A stretch of DNA of 64,000 nucleotides from Pseudoduganella lutea (GTDB lineage Bacteria > Pseudomonadota > Gammaproteobacteria > Burkholderiales > Burkholderiaceae_D). The position numbers were made by a program, and so were the translations under genes. Positions within the stretch are counted from its first letter, which is position 1. Every line of letters begins with the position of its first letter. The notes beneath the pieces are model-generated. The model saw only the letters and a list, made by a program, of their open reading frames with translations, had not been told where the DNA came from and ran no database searches. The stretch is from contig NZ_CP035913.1 of NCBI RefSeq assembly GCF_004209755.1, positions 2,666,001 through 2,730,000 on the forward strand. The letters run 5' to 3'. Positions 35,116 to 45,070 of the stretch are shown piece after piece.

Positions 35116-36306
35116 TCAGCCCAGGATCTTGGCTACAACACCCGCGCCGACGGTACGGCCGCCTTCACGGATTGCAAAGCGCAGGCCTTCTTCCATGGCG
35201 ATCGGGGAGATCAGCTTGACGGTGATCGACACGTTGTCGCCCGGCATGACCATCTCTTTGTCCGCTGGCAGCTCGATCGAGCCGGTCACGTCCGTCGTAC
35301 GGAAGTAGAACTGAGGGCGGTAGTTGTTGAAGAACGGGGTGTGACGACCGCCTTCATCCTTCGACAGCACGTAGATCTCGCCGGTGAAGTGGTTGTGCGG
35401 CTTGATCGAGCCCGGCTTGGCCAGAACCTGGCCACGCTGCACGTCTTCACGCTTGGTGCCGCGCAGCAGCAGGCCGACGTTGTCGCCAGCTTGACCCTGG
35501 TCCAGCAGCTTGCGGAACATTTCCACGCCGGTGCAGGTCGTCTTCACGGTGTCGATGATGCCGACGATTTCGATTTCTTCGCCAACCTTGATCACGCCAC
35601 GCTCGACACGACCGGTCACCACGGTACCGCGGCCGGAGATCGAGAACACGTCTTCCACAGGCATCAGGAAGGCGCCGTCCACAGCGCGCTCAGGCGTCGG
35701 GATATAGGTGTCCAGTGCGTCCGCCAGGCGGATGATGCACTCTTCGCCCATTTCGCCCGGCTGGCCTTCCAGGGCCATACGTGCCGAACCTTTGATGATC
35801 GGCAGGTCGTCGCCAGGGAACTCGTACTTCGAAAGCAGCTCGCGCACTTCCATTTCGACCAGTTCCAGCAGTTCTGCGTCGTCGACCAGGTCGCACTTGT
35901 TCAGGAACACGATGATGTAAGGCACGCCAACCTGACGGGCCAGCAGGATGTGTTCGCGGGTCTGCGGCATCGGGCCGTCAGCTGCGGAGCACACCAGGAT
36001 CGCGCCGTCCATCTGGGCAGCACCGGTGATCATGTTCTTGATGTAGTCGGCGTGGCCTGGGCAGTCAACGTGCGCGTAGTGACGGGCAGCGGTTTCGTAC
36101 TCGACGTGCGCGGTGTTGATCGTGATGCCGCGTGCTTTTTCTTCCGGAGCAGCGTCGATCTGGTCGTAGGCTTTGGCTTCGCCGCCGAATTTCTTCGACA
36201 GTACGGTTGCGATTGCAGCGGTCAGGGTGGTCTTGCCATGGTCGACGTGACCGATGGTGCCAACGTTCACGTGCGGTTTAGTCCGCTCAAACTTACCTTT
36301 TGCCAT
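35116..36306 (-). CDS. tuf: Elongation factor Tu
   Basis: A 396-residue GTPase that delivers aminoacyl-tRNA to the ribosome. P-loop GHVDHGKT near residues 19-26, DCPGH and NKCD GTP motifs, and complete domains II and III are present. The position between tRNA-Thr and tRNA-Trp corresponds to tufB of E. coli; a second tuf in the str operon is likely elsewhere. Confidence 0.99.
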   Translation of the reverse strand: MAKGKFERTKPHVNVGTIGHVDHGKTTLTAAIATVLSKKFGGEAKAYDQIDAAPEEKARGITINTAHVEYETAARHYAHVDCPGHADYIKNMITGAAQMDGAILVCSAADGPMPQTREHILLARQVGVPYIIVFLNKCDLVDDAELLELVEMEVRELLSKYEFPGDDLPIIKGSARMALEGQPGEMGEECIIRLADALDTYIPTPERAVDGAFLMPVEDVFSISGRGTVVTGRVERGVIKVGEEIEIVGIIDTVKTTCTGVEMFRKLLDQGQAGDNVGLLLRGTKREDVQRGQVLAKPGSIKPHNHFTGEIYVLSKDEGGRHTPFFNNYRPQFYFRTTDVTGSIELPADKEMVMPGDNVSITVKLISPIAMEEGLRFAIREGGRTVGAGVVAKILG

Positions 36307-36393
36307 TTTAGACTCCTAACAATTTTTAAGATATTGCTGGGCACGCGCCCGACTGTCAGATTGGGTACTGATACTGCTGTCTGATACTACCGC

Positions 36394-36419
36394 GCAGCCG
36401 CATGGTGACCATCGGCTGC
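36394..36419 (-). other. Hairpin between tRNA-Thr and tuf, probable RNA processing signal
   Basis: GCAGCCG (36394-36400) pairs with CGGCTGC (36413-36419). An inner ATGG/CCAT extension follows after one bulged base. It lies 11 bases after the tRNA-Thr CCA end in the tRNA-tuf transcript, with no T-run. The rest of the 124-base gap shows only the tuf ribosome site. Confidence 0.4.
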
Positions 36420-36430
36420 ACGGCGAATTC

Positions 36431-36505
<75 letters not shown>

Positions 36506-36530
36506 TTGTTTACTACATTGCAACGAAGAC

Positions 36531-36604
36531 TGGAGCGGGTGAAGGGAATCGAACCCTCGTCTTAAGCTTGGAAGGCTTCAGCTCTACCATTGAGCTACAC
36601 CCGC
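36531..36604 (-). tRNA. tRNA-Gly (anticodon TCC)
   Basis: A 74-nt cloverleaf beginning GCGGGTGTAGCTC on the minus strand. The anticodon loop is CTTCCAA (TCC, Gly), the T arm GGTTCGATTCC, and CCA is encoded. It sits between tRNA-Tyr and tRNA-Thr. Confidence 0.97.
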
Positions 36605-36650
36605 GAGGTTCCGTTTCACTACATTGTCACTCAGCTTCCTTGCGAAAACT

Positions 36651-36736
36651 TGGTGGAGGGGACTGGATTCGAACCAGTGTACTCATAAGAGGGCAGATTT
36701 ACAGTCTGCTGCCTTTAACCACTCGGCCACCCCTCC
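36651..36736 (-). tRNA. tRNA-Tyr (anticodon GTA)
   Basis: An 86-nt class II tRNA with a long variable arm, beginning GGAGGGGTGGCCGAG on the minus strand. The anticodon loop is CTGTAAA (GTA, Tyr), the T arm GGTTCGAATCC, and CCA is encoded at 36651-36653. First gene after the promoter. Confidence 0.97.
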
Positions 36737-36750
36737 GCGAGGAACCGCAG

Positions 36751-36779
36751 AGTATGAAGCATAAAATCAAAACTGTCAA
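36751..36779 (-). promoter_or_regulatory. Sigma-70 promoter of the tRNA-tuf operon
   Basis: On the minus strand TTGACA (36774-36779, perfect -35), a 17-base spacer and CATACT (36751-36756, 4 of 6 for -10) lie 15-43 bases before tRNA-Tyr. A GC-rich stretch (CTGCGGTTCC) follows the -10, as in stringently controlled stable-RNA promoters. Confidence 0.8.
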
Positions 36780-36913
36780 CGCCTCGACACAAACATTTCG
36801 TATCGAGCAGCTAACTGCCTGCTTCGGGGCGAGATTGTAGCGGGTACCCCGCAGGAAATGCAAGTGTTGTTTTTACGTTGAATGATTTCCTATAGAATCT
36901 GCAAGTCAGCCGC

Positions 36914-39900
36914 ATGCCGGCACACCGTGGAGCACCCGATTTGACTGCCCTTCAGCACTGCCTGCCGGCCAACCTGCTGCTGGCGGCTGCCTATGCCGCC
37001 ATCGGCGTCATAGGCCTGGAGCTGGCACCCATGCCGGGCTTCTCGACGCCGCTGTTTCTTCCCGCCGGCCTGGCGCTGGCCGCACTCGTCAGTCGCGGCT
37101 CGCGCATGCTGCCCGGCATCGCGCTGGGCGTATTGCTGCTCAACCTGTATTCGTTGCCACAGGCGTCCGCCCTGCCCTCCGGCACGCTGGTGGCCGCCGC
37201 CCTGGCCACCACCGCCGCTGCCACGCTGCAGGCCTATGCCGGCATGCATGCCTTTGCCCGCTGGGTCAGCCCCGCCATTGGTGCGGGCCGCGACGTGCTG
37301 CGATTCCTGGCGCTGCCGCCGGCACTGGCGCTGATCAGCAGCACTCTGTCGCTGTGCGCGCTTGCCTTGCTGGGCGTCGTCGCGGGCGATGACCTGCCCG
37401 CCACCTGGCTCACCTGGTGGCTGGGCGACGCCCTCGGGATGCTGCTCGGCGCCCCGCTGGCATGGACCGTGTTCGGCCAGCCCCGCTCGCTGTGGGTGCA
37501 GCGCCGCTGGACATTCGGCGGGCCGGTCCTCGTGCTCGTGGCGCTGTTCCTCGTGATCTTCCTGCAAGTGCGCCGCTGGGAATCGCACCAGCAGATGCAG
37601 CAGGTGCAGTTGAAGGCCCAGCAGGCATCGGACCTGCTGCAGGCAAAGTTCTCCGAGCATGAGCGCTATGTATTCGCGATCGTCGGCGGCATGACGGGCT
37701 ACAGCAGCCGTATCCGCCCCGACATCTTTCGCAACATTGCGCACGGCTACCAGTCGCGCCATCCGGAAATCCTGACGATGAGCTGGCTGAAACCGCTGGC
37801 CGACGGCGATCGCGCCGCCTTCGAGGCCTGGGGGAGGGAGAATGTCGATCCGATGTTCGCGGTCCGCGCACCGGATGCCGACGGCGTACCGCAGCCGTCC
37901 CCGGCCAAGGAACGCTATGTTGTGGCGAGCTACGTCGAACCGCGCGGCAACCGCCGCAACCTGGGGCTTGACATGCTGTCCGACCCCAGGCGGGCCGCCG
38001 CTGTCGAACGGGCGCTGGCATCGGGCGAACCGACGGCGAGTGCACCGTTGACGCTGTTGCAGGCCGCGCCACAGCGCATCGTCACCTTGCTGCAGGCGGT
38101 CCCGTCGGGAAGCGCGGCACCGCCCGATGCGCTGCTGCAGGTGACGCTCGATCCCGGCACGTATCTCGACAGCGTGATGCGCCAAGTGGGTTTCCCCCAG
38201 TTGCTGGCCAGCCTGCGCGACGCGGCAACGGGCGAAGCGCTGTCGCCGGCCCCGGCAGGTGCCGCCGACGCGCCCGCTTCCGAACGCACCTTGCGTTTCG
38301 GCGGTCGCCAATATCGCCTGACCCTGACGCCGACGGCCGAATACATGGCCAGCCAGCGCAACTGGCAGAGCCTGGCCGTGCTGGCTGCCGGCCTGGTGCT
38401 GGCAAGCCTGCTGGGCGGCCTGCTGCTGCAGACGAGCGGCGAACAGGCCTCCGTGCGCGGCCAGGTCGAGGCCAGTACCGCCCGCCTGCAGGAACGCGAA
38501 GCGCGGCTGAAGGCGATCCTGGAAAAGGCGGCGGATGCGATCCTGACGATTTCCACCGATGGCGTGCTGACCGGTGCCAACGCGGCCGCCGGGCGCCTGT
38601 TCGGTTACGCGCCCGACCTGATGGCCGGGCTGCCGCTGGCCAGCCTGCTGCCGGTGGGTGTCGGCGACACCCCAGCCTCCCTGCTGCGGCGCATCGCCGG
38701 CGGCAACAAGCGCGAGCACGAGGCCACGGGCTGGCGCAGCGACGGCACCGCTTTTCCGCTGGCCGTGTCGGTCAGCGAAGTGGAGCTCCCCGGCGAGCAT
38801 CTGTTCGTGGCGATCCTGCATGACCTGACGGAACAGCGCCGCGCCCAGGAACGCATCCACCGCCTGGCCCACCACGATCCGCTGACGGGCCTGGATAACC
38901 GGCTGTCGCTGAACCTGCGGCTGGAACAGGCACTGGCGCGGGCGCGGCGGCTTCGGCAGACGGTGGCCGTGATGTTCCTCGACCTGGACCATTTCAAGAA
39001 GATCAACGATACACACGGCCACCAGACCGGCGACCAGTTGCTGCTGGCAGTGGCCGGTCGCTTGCGCGAACTGCTGGGCGACGTGGACACGATCGCCCGG
39101 CTGGGCGGCGACGAATTCATCGTGGTCACCGGCCACGTGACGCCGGACGACGCCAGCCACATGGCGGCCGGCATCGTCGACGTCCTGGCGCGACCCTATC
39201 CCTTGCAGGAGCAGGCCGTGCACAGCGGCACCAGTGTCGGCATCGCGATGTACCCGGCCGATGGCGAGGACGCCGGCACGCTGCTGCGCCATGCCGACAC
39301 GGCGATGTATGCGGCGAAAAGCGAAGGCCGCGGCAACTTCCAGTTCTTTTCGCATGCCATGAATGCCGCCACGCACGAGCGCCTGCTGCTGGAAAGCCGC
39401 CTGTGGCAGGCACTGGAACAGGGCGAATTCGACCTGTACCTGCAGCCACAGGTCGACCTGCCGAGCGGCACCCTGGTCGGTGCCGAGGCGCTGCTGCGCT
39501 GGCGCCATCCGGAATTGGGCATGGTGGGGCCGGACCGCTTCGTCCCGATCGCCGAGGAATCCGGACTGATCCTGCCGCTGGGCGAATGGGTGCTGCAGCA
39601 TGCGATCGGGCTGCTCGGCCGCTGGCAAACGCTCGGGCTGGGCCACTTGCGCCTGGCCGTCAACCTGTCCGCCCGGCAGTGCCAGGGCAAGGCCCTGCTG
39701 GCCCAGCTCGACGTGCTGCTGGCGGCGGCCGGCGTCGATCCCGCGCTGCTCGAGCTGGAAATCACTGAGTCGGCGGCAATGCAGGATCCGGAGCGCAGCC
39801 GCGCCCTGTTGCAAGGCTTGCGGGCACGCGGCATCCGCGTGGCGATCGACGATTTCGGCACCGGCTATTCGTCGCTGTCCTACCTGAAGCTGTTTGAACT

Positions 39901-40171
39901 GGACCGTATCAAGATCGACCGCGGCTTCGTCAAGGATATCGAGACCGATCCGAACGATGCGGCAATCGTCAGCGCCACGATCGGCCTGGCCCATGCGCTG
40001 GGGCTGGACGTGATCGCCGAAGGCGTGGAGACGGTGGCGCAGGCCGATTTCCTCAAGGCCCACGGTTGCGATGAAGCACAGGGCTACCTGTTTGCGCCGC
40101 CGATGCCCGCGGCCGACTTCGAGCGCGCCGCCAGCGCAGCCCTGGATGGGCCCGTGCAGGCGGTGGCCTAG
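36914..40171 (+). CDS. MASE1-CHASE-PAS-GGDEF-EAL cyclic-di-GMP protein
   Basis: A 1085-residue inner-membrane signalling protein. N-terminal eight-helix MASE1-like sensor (to about 215), then a periplasmic CHASE-type domain (about 235-490) closed by a helix, a PAS domain (about 535-650), GGDEF (motif at 731-735) and EAL (EALLRW at 858). Both catalytic motifs are intact, so it could make and degrade c-di-GMP. The residues before GGDEF read GDVDTIARL, so the RxxD product-inhibition site is missing. The start at ATG 36914 lacks a clear ribosome site. It stands alone, divergent from the tRNA-tuf operon and convergent with the next gene (10 bases between stops). Confidence 0.93.
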   Translation: MPAHRGAPDLTALQHCLPANLLLAAAYAAIGVIGLELAPMPGFSTPLFLPAGLALAALVSRGSRMLPGIALGVLLLNLYSLPQASALPSGTLVAAALATTAAATLQAYAGMHAFARWVSPAIGAGRDVLRFLALPPALALISSTLSLCALALLGVVAGDDLPATWLTWWLGDALGMLLGAPLAWTVFGQPRSLWVQRRWTFGGPVLVLVALFLVIFLQVRRWESHQQMQQVQLKAQQASDLLQAKFSEHERYVFAIVGGMTGYSSRIRPDIFRNIAHGYQSRHPEILTMSWLKPLADGDRAAFEAWGRENVDPMFAVRAPDADGVPQPSPAKERYVVASYVEPRGNRRNLGLDMLSDPRRAAAVERALASGEPTASAPLTLLQAAPQRIVTLLQAVPSGSAAPPDALLQVTLDPGTYLDSVMRQVGFPQLLASLRDAATGEALSPAPAGAADAPASERTLRFGGRQYRLTLTPTAEYMASQRNWQSLAVLAAGLVLASLLGGLLLQTSGEQASVRGQVEASTARLQEREARLKAILEKAADAILTISTDGVLTGANAAAGRLFGYAPDLMAGLPLASLLPVGVGDTPASLLRRIAGGNKREHEATGWRSDGTAFPLAVSVSEVELPGEHLFVAILHDLTEQRRAQERIHRLAHHDPLTGLDNRLSLNLRLEQALARARRLRQTVAVMFLDLDHFKKINDTHGHQTGDQLLLAVAGRLRELLGDVDTIARLGGDEFIVVTGHVTPDDASHMAAGIVDVLARPYPLQEQAVHSGTSVGIAMYPADGEDAGTLLRHADTAMYAAKSEGRGNFQFFSHAMNAATHERLLLESRLWQALEQGEFDLYLQPQVDLPSGTLVGAEALLRWRHPELGMVGPDRFVPIAEESGLILPLGEWVLQHAIGLLGRWQTLGLGHLRLAVNLSARQCQGKALLAQLDVLLAAAGVDPALLELEITESAAMQDPERSRALLQGLRARGIRVAIDDFGTGYSSLSYLKLFELDRIKIDRGFVKDIETDPNDAAIVSATIGLAHALGLDVIAEGVETVAQADFLKAHGCDEAQGYLFAPPMPAADFERAASAALDGPVQAVA

Positions 40172-40181
40172 TGAGGCACGC

Positions 40182-41831
40182 CTAGGCCTGCTGCCGCACG
40201 GTCACGGTGCGGCGCCCCGGGCGCACGTTGTAACGCTTCAGCAGCTCTTCCTGCAAGCCGCCCAGCGCGGCCAGCCGGGCGTTGGCCGGATCGACCCGGC
40301 GCAGGTGCGCCACCAGCTCGATGCCGCGGGTGCCCAGCTTCTCGTCCCAGCCGGTGCGTTCCAGGTATTTCAGCACGGCCACGGCCGCATTGAAGACCAC
40401 CTGCGGGTTGTCCGGCAGCTTCTGCACCGCGTCGAGCATGGTGTCGACGGCGCCGCGCAGGTCGCCCGCCTTGGCCTGTGCCGCACCCTGCGCCACCATT
40501 TCCGCCACGGCGTGGCGGCTTTCCCGGGCCAGCCGGTTGGCCAGGTCGCCCTTGCCCGACTGTTCCAGCAGGCGCATCGCCTTGGCCATTGGCGTGCCGC
40601 CCCCGCCGCTGGCCATGACGTTGCGCATCACTTCGGCGGCCTGCTGCTCACGCCCGGCGGCAAGGCAGGTGCGCGCCAGTTCCAGCTTCATGCCGGCCGA
40701 CAGGTGGGGCGCCTGCCGCGCACCGGCCAGCGCGCTGTCGAGCGCCGCGCCGAGGCGTGTCGTGTCGCCGGTGGCTTCGCACAGCATGGCCGTCGCGATC
40801 GCCGCGCAGACCGGCGTGTTCTCGCGATGGGCCAGCGTGCGCTCCATGTCGCGGATCACCAGTTCGGCCTGCGCCGCATCGCCCTTCTTCAGCAGCGACT
40901 GCGCCAGCCGGGCATGGTCTTCGGGATCGCGGAATTCGGAAAACCGGGCACGCTGCAGCACCTGCTTCAACGCCCTCTCGGCCGAATCGGCGTCGCCCGC
41001 TTCCAGCGCCACCTCGCCAAGGCGACGCAGGCGCCCTACCGCGTGCGGCGACAGCGTGGCCGCATCGGCCAGCACGGCCTGCGCCTCGGCCAGCTGGCCA
41101 GCCTCCTCGTGCACGCGGGCCAGCCAGTCGTAAGCGGCGAGATAGCGCTCGTTATGGCCGAGCAGTTCTGCAAGCACGTCGCGCGCCTCGTCCATACGGC
41201 CACGCAGCGCCAGCGTCTTGGCCTGCCCCAGCCGCGCCCAGGGCGCGTTGCGCTCCTGCCAGACGGCCGCGTACACATGTTCGGCCTGCTCCGGCTCGCC
41301 CAGCAGCAGGTGGGTTTCCGCGCGCAGCCGCATGAAGTCGGTCTTGTAGCGCGGCTGCGCTGTTTCCTGTTCGGCGCAGGCGACGATCGCCGCACGGTGT
41401 TCGCCCTCGTCCAGCAGGCGCTGGGCGGGCAGCAGCGCGGCGCGCCGGTCCAGCGCGCGCTCGATGCGGGCCAGCAGCGTATCGGCCTTGAACGGTTTCA
41501 GGATGTAATCGTCGGGCATCAACTCGGCCACGCTGGTGACCTTGCTGCTTTGCCCCTCGGCCGTGACCATGAAGAACAGCGTGGTGGGGGAGATCAGTTC
41601 CTGCTGGCGCAGGTCTTCCAGCAGCTGCTGGCCATCCTGGCCGCCTTCGAGGTCGTATTCGCACAGGATCAGGTCGAACTGCCGCGCCGCCAGAACGCGC
41701 AGGGCGCCCTGCGCATTGGTGGCCACGTCCACGCGGGCCAGCCCGAGCGTGGTCAGCATGTTCTGCAGGTTCGCCCGCATGCCGGAATGCGGCTCGACAA
41801 GCAGTGCGGCAAGGCCGTTCAGTGGCGCCAT
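40182..41831 (-). CDS. TPR protein with N-terminal pseudo-receiver (response regulator-like) domain
   Basis: A 549-residue cytosolic protein. Residues 8-130 are a CheY-like receiver keeping the Thr (MVTAEG) and Lys (YILKPF) signature sites, but the phospho-acceptor position is Glu (E58 in CEYDL) and the usual Asp pair at the end of strand 1 reads EP (13-14). The rest is a long series of TPR helices. This layout fits a phosphorylation-independent adaptor for protein contacts. Partners are unknown; the convergent neighbour is a c-di-GMP enzyme. ATG 41831 (MAPLNGLAALLVEP) was preferred over the frame start at 41933, which adds unrelated sequence. Confidence 0.85.
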   Translation of the reverse strand: MAPLNGLAALLVEPHSGMRANLQNMLTTLGLARVDVATNAQGALRVLAARQFDLILCEYDLEGGQDGQQLLEDLRQQELISPTTLFFMVTAEGQSSKVTSVAELMPDDYILKPFKADTLLARIERALDRRAALLPAQRLLDEGEHRAAIVACAEQETAQPRYKTDFMRLRAETHLLLGEPEQAEHVYAAVWQERNAPWARLGQAKTLALRGRMDEARDVLAELLGHNERYLAAYDWLARVHEEAGQLAEAQAVLADAATLSPHAVGRLRRLGEVALEAGDADSAERALKQVLQRARFSEFRDPEDHARLAQSLLKKGDAAQAELVIRDMERTLAHRENTPVCAAIATAMLCEATGDTTRLGAALDSALAGARQAPHLSAGMKLELARTCLAAGREQQAAEVMRNVMASGGGGTPMAKAMRLLEQSGKGDLANRLARESRHAVAEMVAQGAAQAKAGDLRGAVDTMLDAVQKLPDNPQVVFNAAVAVLKYLERTGWDEKLGTRGIELVAHLRRVDPANARLAALGGLQEELLKRYNVRPGRRTVTVRQQA

Positions 41832-41977
41832 GATGTGGTGGATGCTCCGGTGATCAAACGATGCTGGCCAGGGATGGGGCAAGTGCACGGATGCCCGAAC
41901 AGCCATTCTCCCAGTTTCCATGGTAAGCGTCACCGCCGCGGCGCGTCGCGCGCGACGGTACCGGGGCGGAGCGGAGG

Positions 41978-42928
41978 CTAGCCGCGCTGCCGCCGCGTGC
42001 AGCTGTTCTTGCCGGCCAGGTCGATGTTCTGGTAACGGATCTCGTACCTGCCGCTGGCCAGCCCGTCGACGACGAATTTATCCTGCGACTGGACGAAGAC
42101 ATAGCGCACGTTCGAGCGACGCTCCAGGTCATAGACCTTGATGAAGACGGGGAAGGCATTGTCGCCGTTATCCAACGTCAGCTGCATGTCCTGGCCCCTG
42201 TTCATCAGGGGAAAACCCTCCACGTAACCCGACTGCGTGGGCCATGGCTCGCCATTCGGTGCCGCCAGCGCCGGCGTTTCGTTCTCGCACTCGCCCGAAT
42301 AGCCGGGCAGGATCACCTGCGACACGGCCACCACCTTGATCGGCGGCGGCTGCGCATCGCTGTCCGGCGAATACGGCCGTGGCGTGCTTTCCCAGCCATC
42401 GTTCGCGGCCGCACCGGGCACGGTGCGCGGATAGGCATTGGCGGTGGCGGTCACCTCGCCTGCCGGCTTGCCACCCCAGGCCGTGGCCAGCACGGTCGAT
42501 ACCTGGCGAGGTTCGGTCACGGTGAACACGCCGCCGATCCAGCCGGCCCCCAGGCACGTCACGGCCGTGATCCACAAGCGCAAGGCGGCCGTCCGCGGCC
42601 GCCGGCGCACCGGCAGCGCCCCGTCGGACCAGCCCCCCACCGGCACCTCGACCGTGCGATGCGGATCGTCCTGGCGGGTGCTGTCCACCAGTTCGATTTC
42701 GTATTCCTCCTGGGCGATCCAGTCGTCGTGTTCCTTGCGCCGCTGCGGGTCGGACAAGGTGCCATAGGCCGTGTTCACGATGGCCATGATGCGGGCCGCG
42801 CGATCGTCGCCAGGATTCTTGTCGGGATGGTATTTCTGGCTCAGCGCCTTGTAGGCGGCGCGTACGACTTCCTGCGGCGCGCCGCGGGCCACTTTCAGGT
42901 TGTCATAGTGAGTATGTATCTTGCCCAT
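41978..42928 (-). CDS. Membrane-anchored J-domain (DnaJ-like) protein
   Basis: A 316-residue protein. The N-terminal J domain (about 5-70) has the intact HPD motif in QKYHPDKNPGD, so it should stimulate a DnaK ATPase. A basic stretch (PVRRRPRTAALRL) precedes a single transmembrane helix (about 117-137), which puts the C-terminal about 175 residues in the periplasm. That part has no recognised domain but contains two Cys (SGECENE, NSCTRR). J proteins of this shape are probably recruiters of DnaK to the membrane; the client is unknown. Monocistronic as far as seen. Confidence 0.85.
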   Translation of the reverse strand: MGKIHTHYDNLKVARGAPQEVVRAAYKALSQKYHPDKNPGDDRAARIMAIVNTAYGTLSDPQRRKEHDDWIAQEEYEIELVDSTRQDDPHRTVEVPVGGWSDGALPVRRRPRTAALRLWITAVTCLGAGWIGGVFTVTEPRQVSTVLATAWGGKPAGEVTATANAYPRTVPGAAANDGWESTPRPYSPDSDAQPPPIKVVAVSQVILPGYSGECENETPALAAPNGEPWPTQSGYVEGFPLMNRGQDMQLTLDNGDNAFPVFIKVYDLERRSNVRYVFVQSQDKFVVDGLASGRYEIRYQNIDLAGKNSCTRRQRG

Positions 42929-43068
42929 CGTTTCAGTATTGTCAGCCGCGCGTCACGACGGGTTTCGCGCCAGGTCAACCATAATAGCCGAACTTATAAC
43001 AATTTTTACACAGAAACAGGGGGTTGACGGCAGCGCCACGCGGTTACCAGGGTATGCCATCAGGTACG

Positions 43069-44217
43069 CTACAGGCGATAGGCGCGGTCGCTGGCCATCA
43101 GCGCCGGCGCCAGCTCGACCCCCTTGCCAACCACCAGGACCTTGAACAGCTCGCCCATCTCGGCCGGCGAGAGCAGCTTGTGCACGGCGTTCGACTGCGG
43201 CAGGTAGGCCTTTGTATCGGCCGGATCGGTGCGCAGCAGCAGGTCGCCGATGCCGGCACCGAGCAGGAACGACGCCTGGCTCATGTAGGCCAGAACGTCG
43301 CTCCCCGCGTCCTGCGCCGCCAGCGCCATCGCGGTGAAGTCCACGTGCGCGGTGATGTCCTGCAGGCCGGGCAGGAAGAATGGATCCGGGTGGGCGTGAT
43401 GGCGGTAATGGCACATCAGTGTGCCCGCGGACCGGTCGGGGTGGTAGAACTCGTGCGCGGGAAAGCCGTAATCGAGCAGGATCGCGGCGCCCCGCCCCTT
43501 GCCCAGCAACGCGCCCAGCGACCCCATGAAACCGCAGGCCGTGCCGTGCAGTTCCGTCAGGTACCCCTCCGGCAAGCTGTCGTGTTCCGGTATCTGGCGA
43601 GCGACCTGCTCGAGGAGCGCCGGCGTCAGGTCGGCGGCGACATAATCGAAGCGCCCCTCGGCCACCGTCACGCACTGCTCGCGCCAGCCATCGGCCGTTT
43701 TCACGACCAGGTGCACCGGCATCGCATCGAGCACCTCGTTGCCGAGCACCACGCCGTCGAACGACTCGGGGAACCCGTCCAGCCAGACGACCTGGGGGAA
43801 ATCGCGCAACGCCTCCTGCTGCCGCGCGCGCAGCTCGCCGGACAGTTCGACGATCGCATAGCGCTCCACTGTCACGCCCATGGCGGCCAGTTCGGTCAGC
43901 ACATCGCGCGCCAGCTTCCCGGTACCGGCGCCGAATTCGAGGAGGTTGGGTGCGCTTTGGGCGATAATGTCGGCTGCGACGCGCGCCAGCGCGGCGCCGA
44001 ACAGCGGCGACATCTCCGGTGCGGTTGTAAAATCGCCATCCTTGCCCAGCTTGGCGGCGCCACCGGTGTAATAGCCGAGGCGGGGCGCATACAGCGCCGT
44101 TTCCATGAAGCGGGCAAACGACAGCTCGCCATCGTGCCGCGCCACGTCGGCGGCGATCTGCTGCTGCAGGGCTTGTGACGCGGCCAGCGCGTCCGGAGAA
44201 GGTGCGGGAAGGGACAT
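43069..44217 (-). CDS. MidA/NDUFAF7-family SAM-dependent methyltransferase
   Basis: A 382-residue class I methyltransferase of the NDUFAF7 (MidA) family. The motif I segment LLEFGAGTGKLARDVL (about 90-105) and GNEVLDAMPVHLV are typical. The mitochondrial relative methylates an arginine of complex I subunit NDUFS2; the bacterial target is not established. ATG 44217 was chosen as the family start (MSLPAPSPDALAASQAL). It is divergent from the FolM-like gene with 36 bases between. Confidence 0.88.
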   Translation of the reverse strand: MSLPAPSPDALAASQALQQQIAADVARHDGELSFARFMETALYAPRLGYYTGGAAKLGKDGDFTTAPEMSPLFGAALARVAADIIAQSAPNLLEFGAGTGKLARDVLTELAAMGVTVERYAIVELSGELRARQQEALRDFPQVVWLDGFPESFDGVVLGNEVLDAMPVHLVVKTADGWREQCVTVAEGRFDYVAADLTPALLEQVARQIPEHDSLPEGYLTELHGTACGFMGSLGALLGKGRGAAILLDYGFPAHEFYHPDRSAGTLMCHYRHHAHPDPFFLPGLQDITAHVDFTAMALAAQDAGSDVLAYMSQASFLLGAGIGDLLLRTDPADTKAYLPQSNAVHKLLSPAEMGELFKVLVVGKGVELAPALMASDRAYRL

Positions 44218-44253
44218 CCCCGCATTGTAGCGAATCGGGCAACCAACGACGAC

Positions 44254-45045
44254 ATGACGACGACAGACCAATCGATAACCGACCGCCAAGGCACCCCCGT
44301 GGCACTCGTGACGGGCGCCGGCCGCCGGATCGGCCGCGCCATTGCGCTGGCGCTGGCACGCGCCGGCTGGAACGTGGCCCTGCATTACCGCGCTTCGCGC
44401 GCCGAAGCGGAGCAGGTGGCGCAAGACATTGCCGCGCTGGGCCGCCGCGCGGTGCTGGTGCATGGCGACCTTGCCGACGAAGCGGCCGTGCAAAGGCTGC
44501 TGCCCGCCGCGATCGACGCGCTGGGCCCTGTCACCTGCGTGGTCAACAATGCCTCGCTGTTCGATTACGACAGCGCGGCCGATTTCACCAGCGCGAAACT
44601 GGATGCCCACATGCGCGCCAACGTGGCCGCGCCGGTGCTGCTGGCGCAGGCGCTGCATGCCCAGGTGCCCGAGGGCGGCCAGGGCGTGGTCGTCAACCTG
44701 CTGGACCAGAAGCTGTACAATCTCAACCCCGATTACCTGTCATACACGCTGTCGAAAGCGGCGCTGCACACGGCAACCACGGTACTGGCCCAGGCGCTGG
44801 CACCGAAAGTGCGCGTGGTCGGCGTTGCGCCGGGCATCACGATGGTGTCCGGCGACCAGACCGAGGAAGGCTTTGCCAAAGCCCATGCGCAAACGCCGCT
44901 GGGCCGTTCCAGCACGCCCGACGACATCGCCGCGGCCGTGCTGTATGCGGCGACCGCACGCGCCGTGACGGGCACCACGCTGCTGGTCGACGGCGGCCAG
45001 CACTTGCTGCCGCTGCCGCGCGACGTGATGTTCCTCGCCAAATAG
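44254..45045 (+). CDS. SDR family oxidoreductase, probable FolM/PTR1-like pteridine reductase
   Basis: A 263-residue short-chain dehydrogenase. The cofactor motif TGAGRRIG (21-28), with Arg where most SDRs have Gly, is typical of FolM/PTR1 enzymes. VNNAS (around 98-102) and YTLSK (catalytic Tyr/Lys) are intact. FolM reduces dihydromonapterin, and PTR1 reduces dihydropterins and folate. The next gene is folB, 25 bases on, which supports a pterin substrate; a different SDR substrate cannot be excluded. Confidence 0.85.
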   Translation: MTTTDQSITDRQGTPVALVTGAGRRIGRAIALALARAGWNVALHYRASRAEAEQVAQDIAALGRRAVLVHGDLADEAAVQRLLPAAIDALGPVTCVVNNASLFDYDSAADFTSAKLDAHMRANVAAPVLLAQALHAQVPEGGQGVVVNLLDQKLYNLNPDYLSYTLSKAALHTATTVLAQALAPKVRVVGVAPGITMVSGDQTEEGFAKAHAQTPLGRSSTPDDIAAAVLYAATARAVTGTTLLVDGGQHLLPLPRDVMFLAK

Positions 45046-45070
45046 AAACCCTTTAACTTCACATTCCATC

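Noticed and set aside
43069..44658. Longer N-terminus for the MidA methyltransferase
   Set aside because: The extra 147 residues overlap the divergent FolM-like gene and show no similarity to the family.
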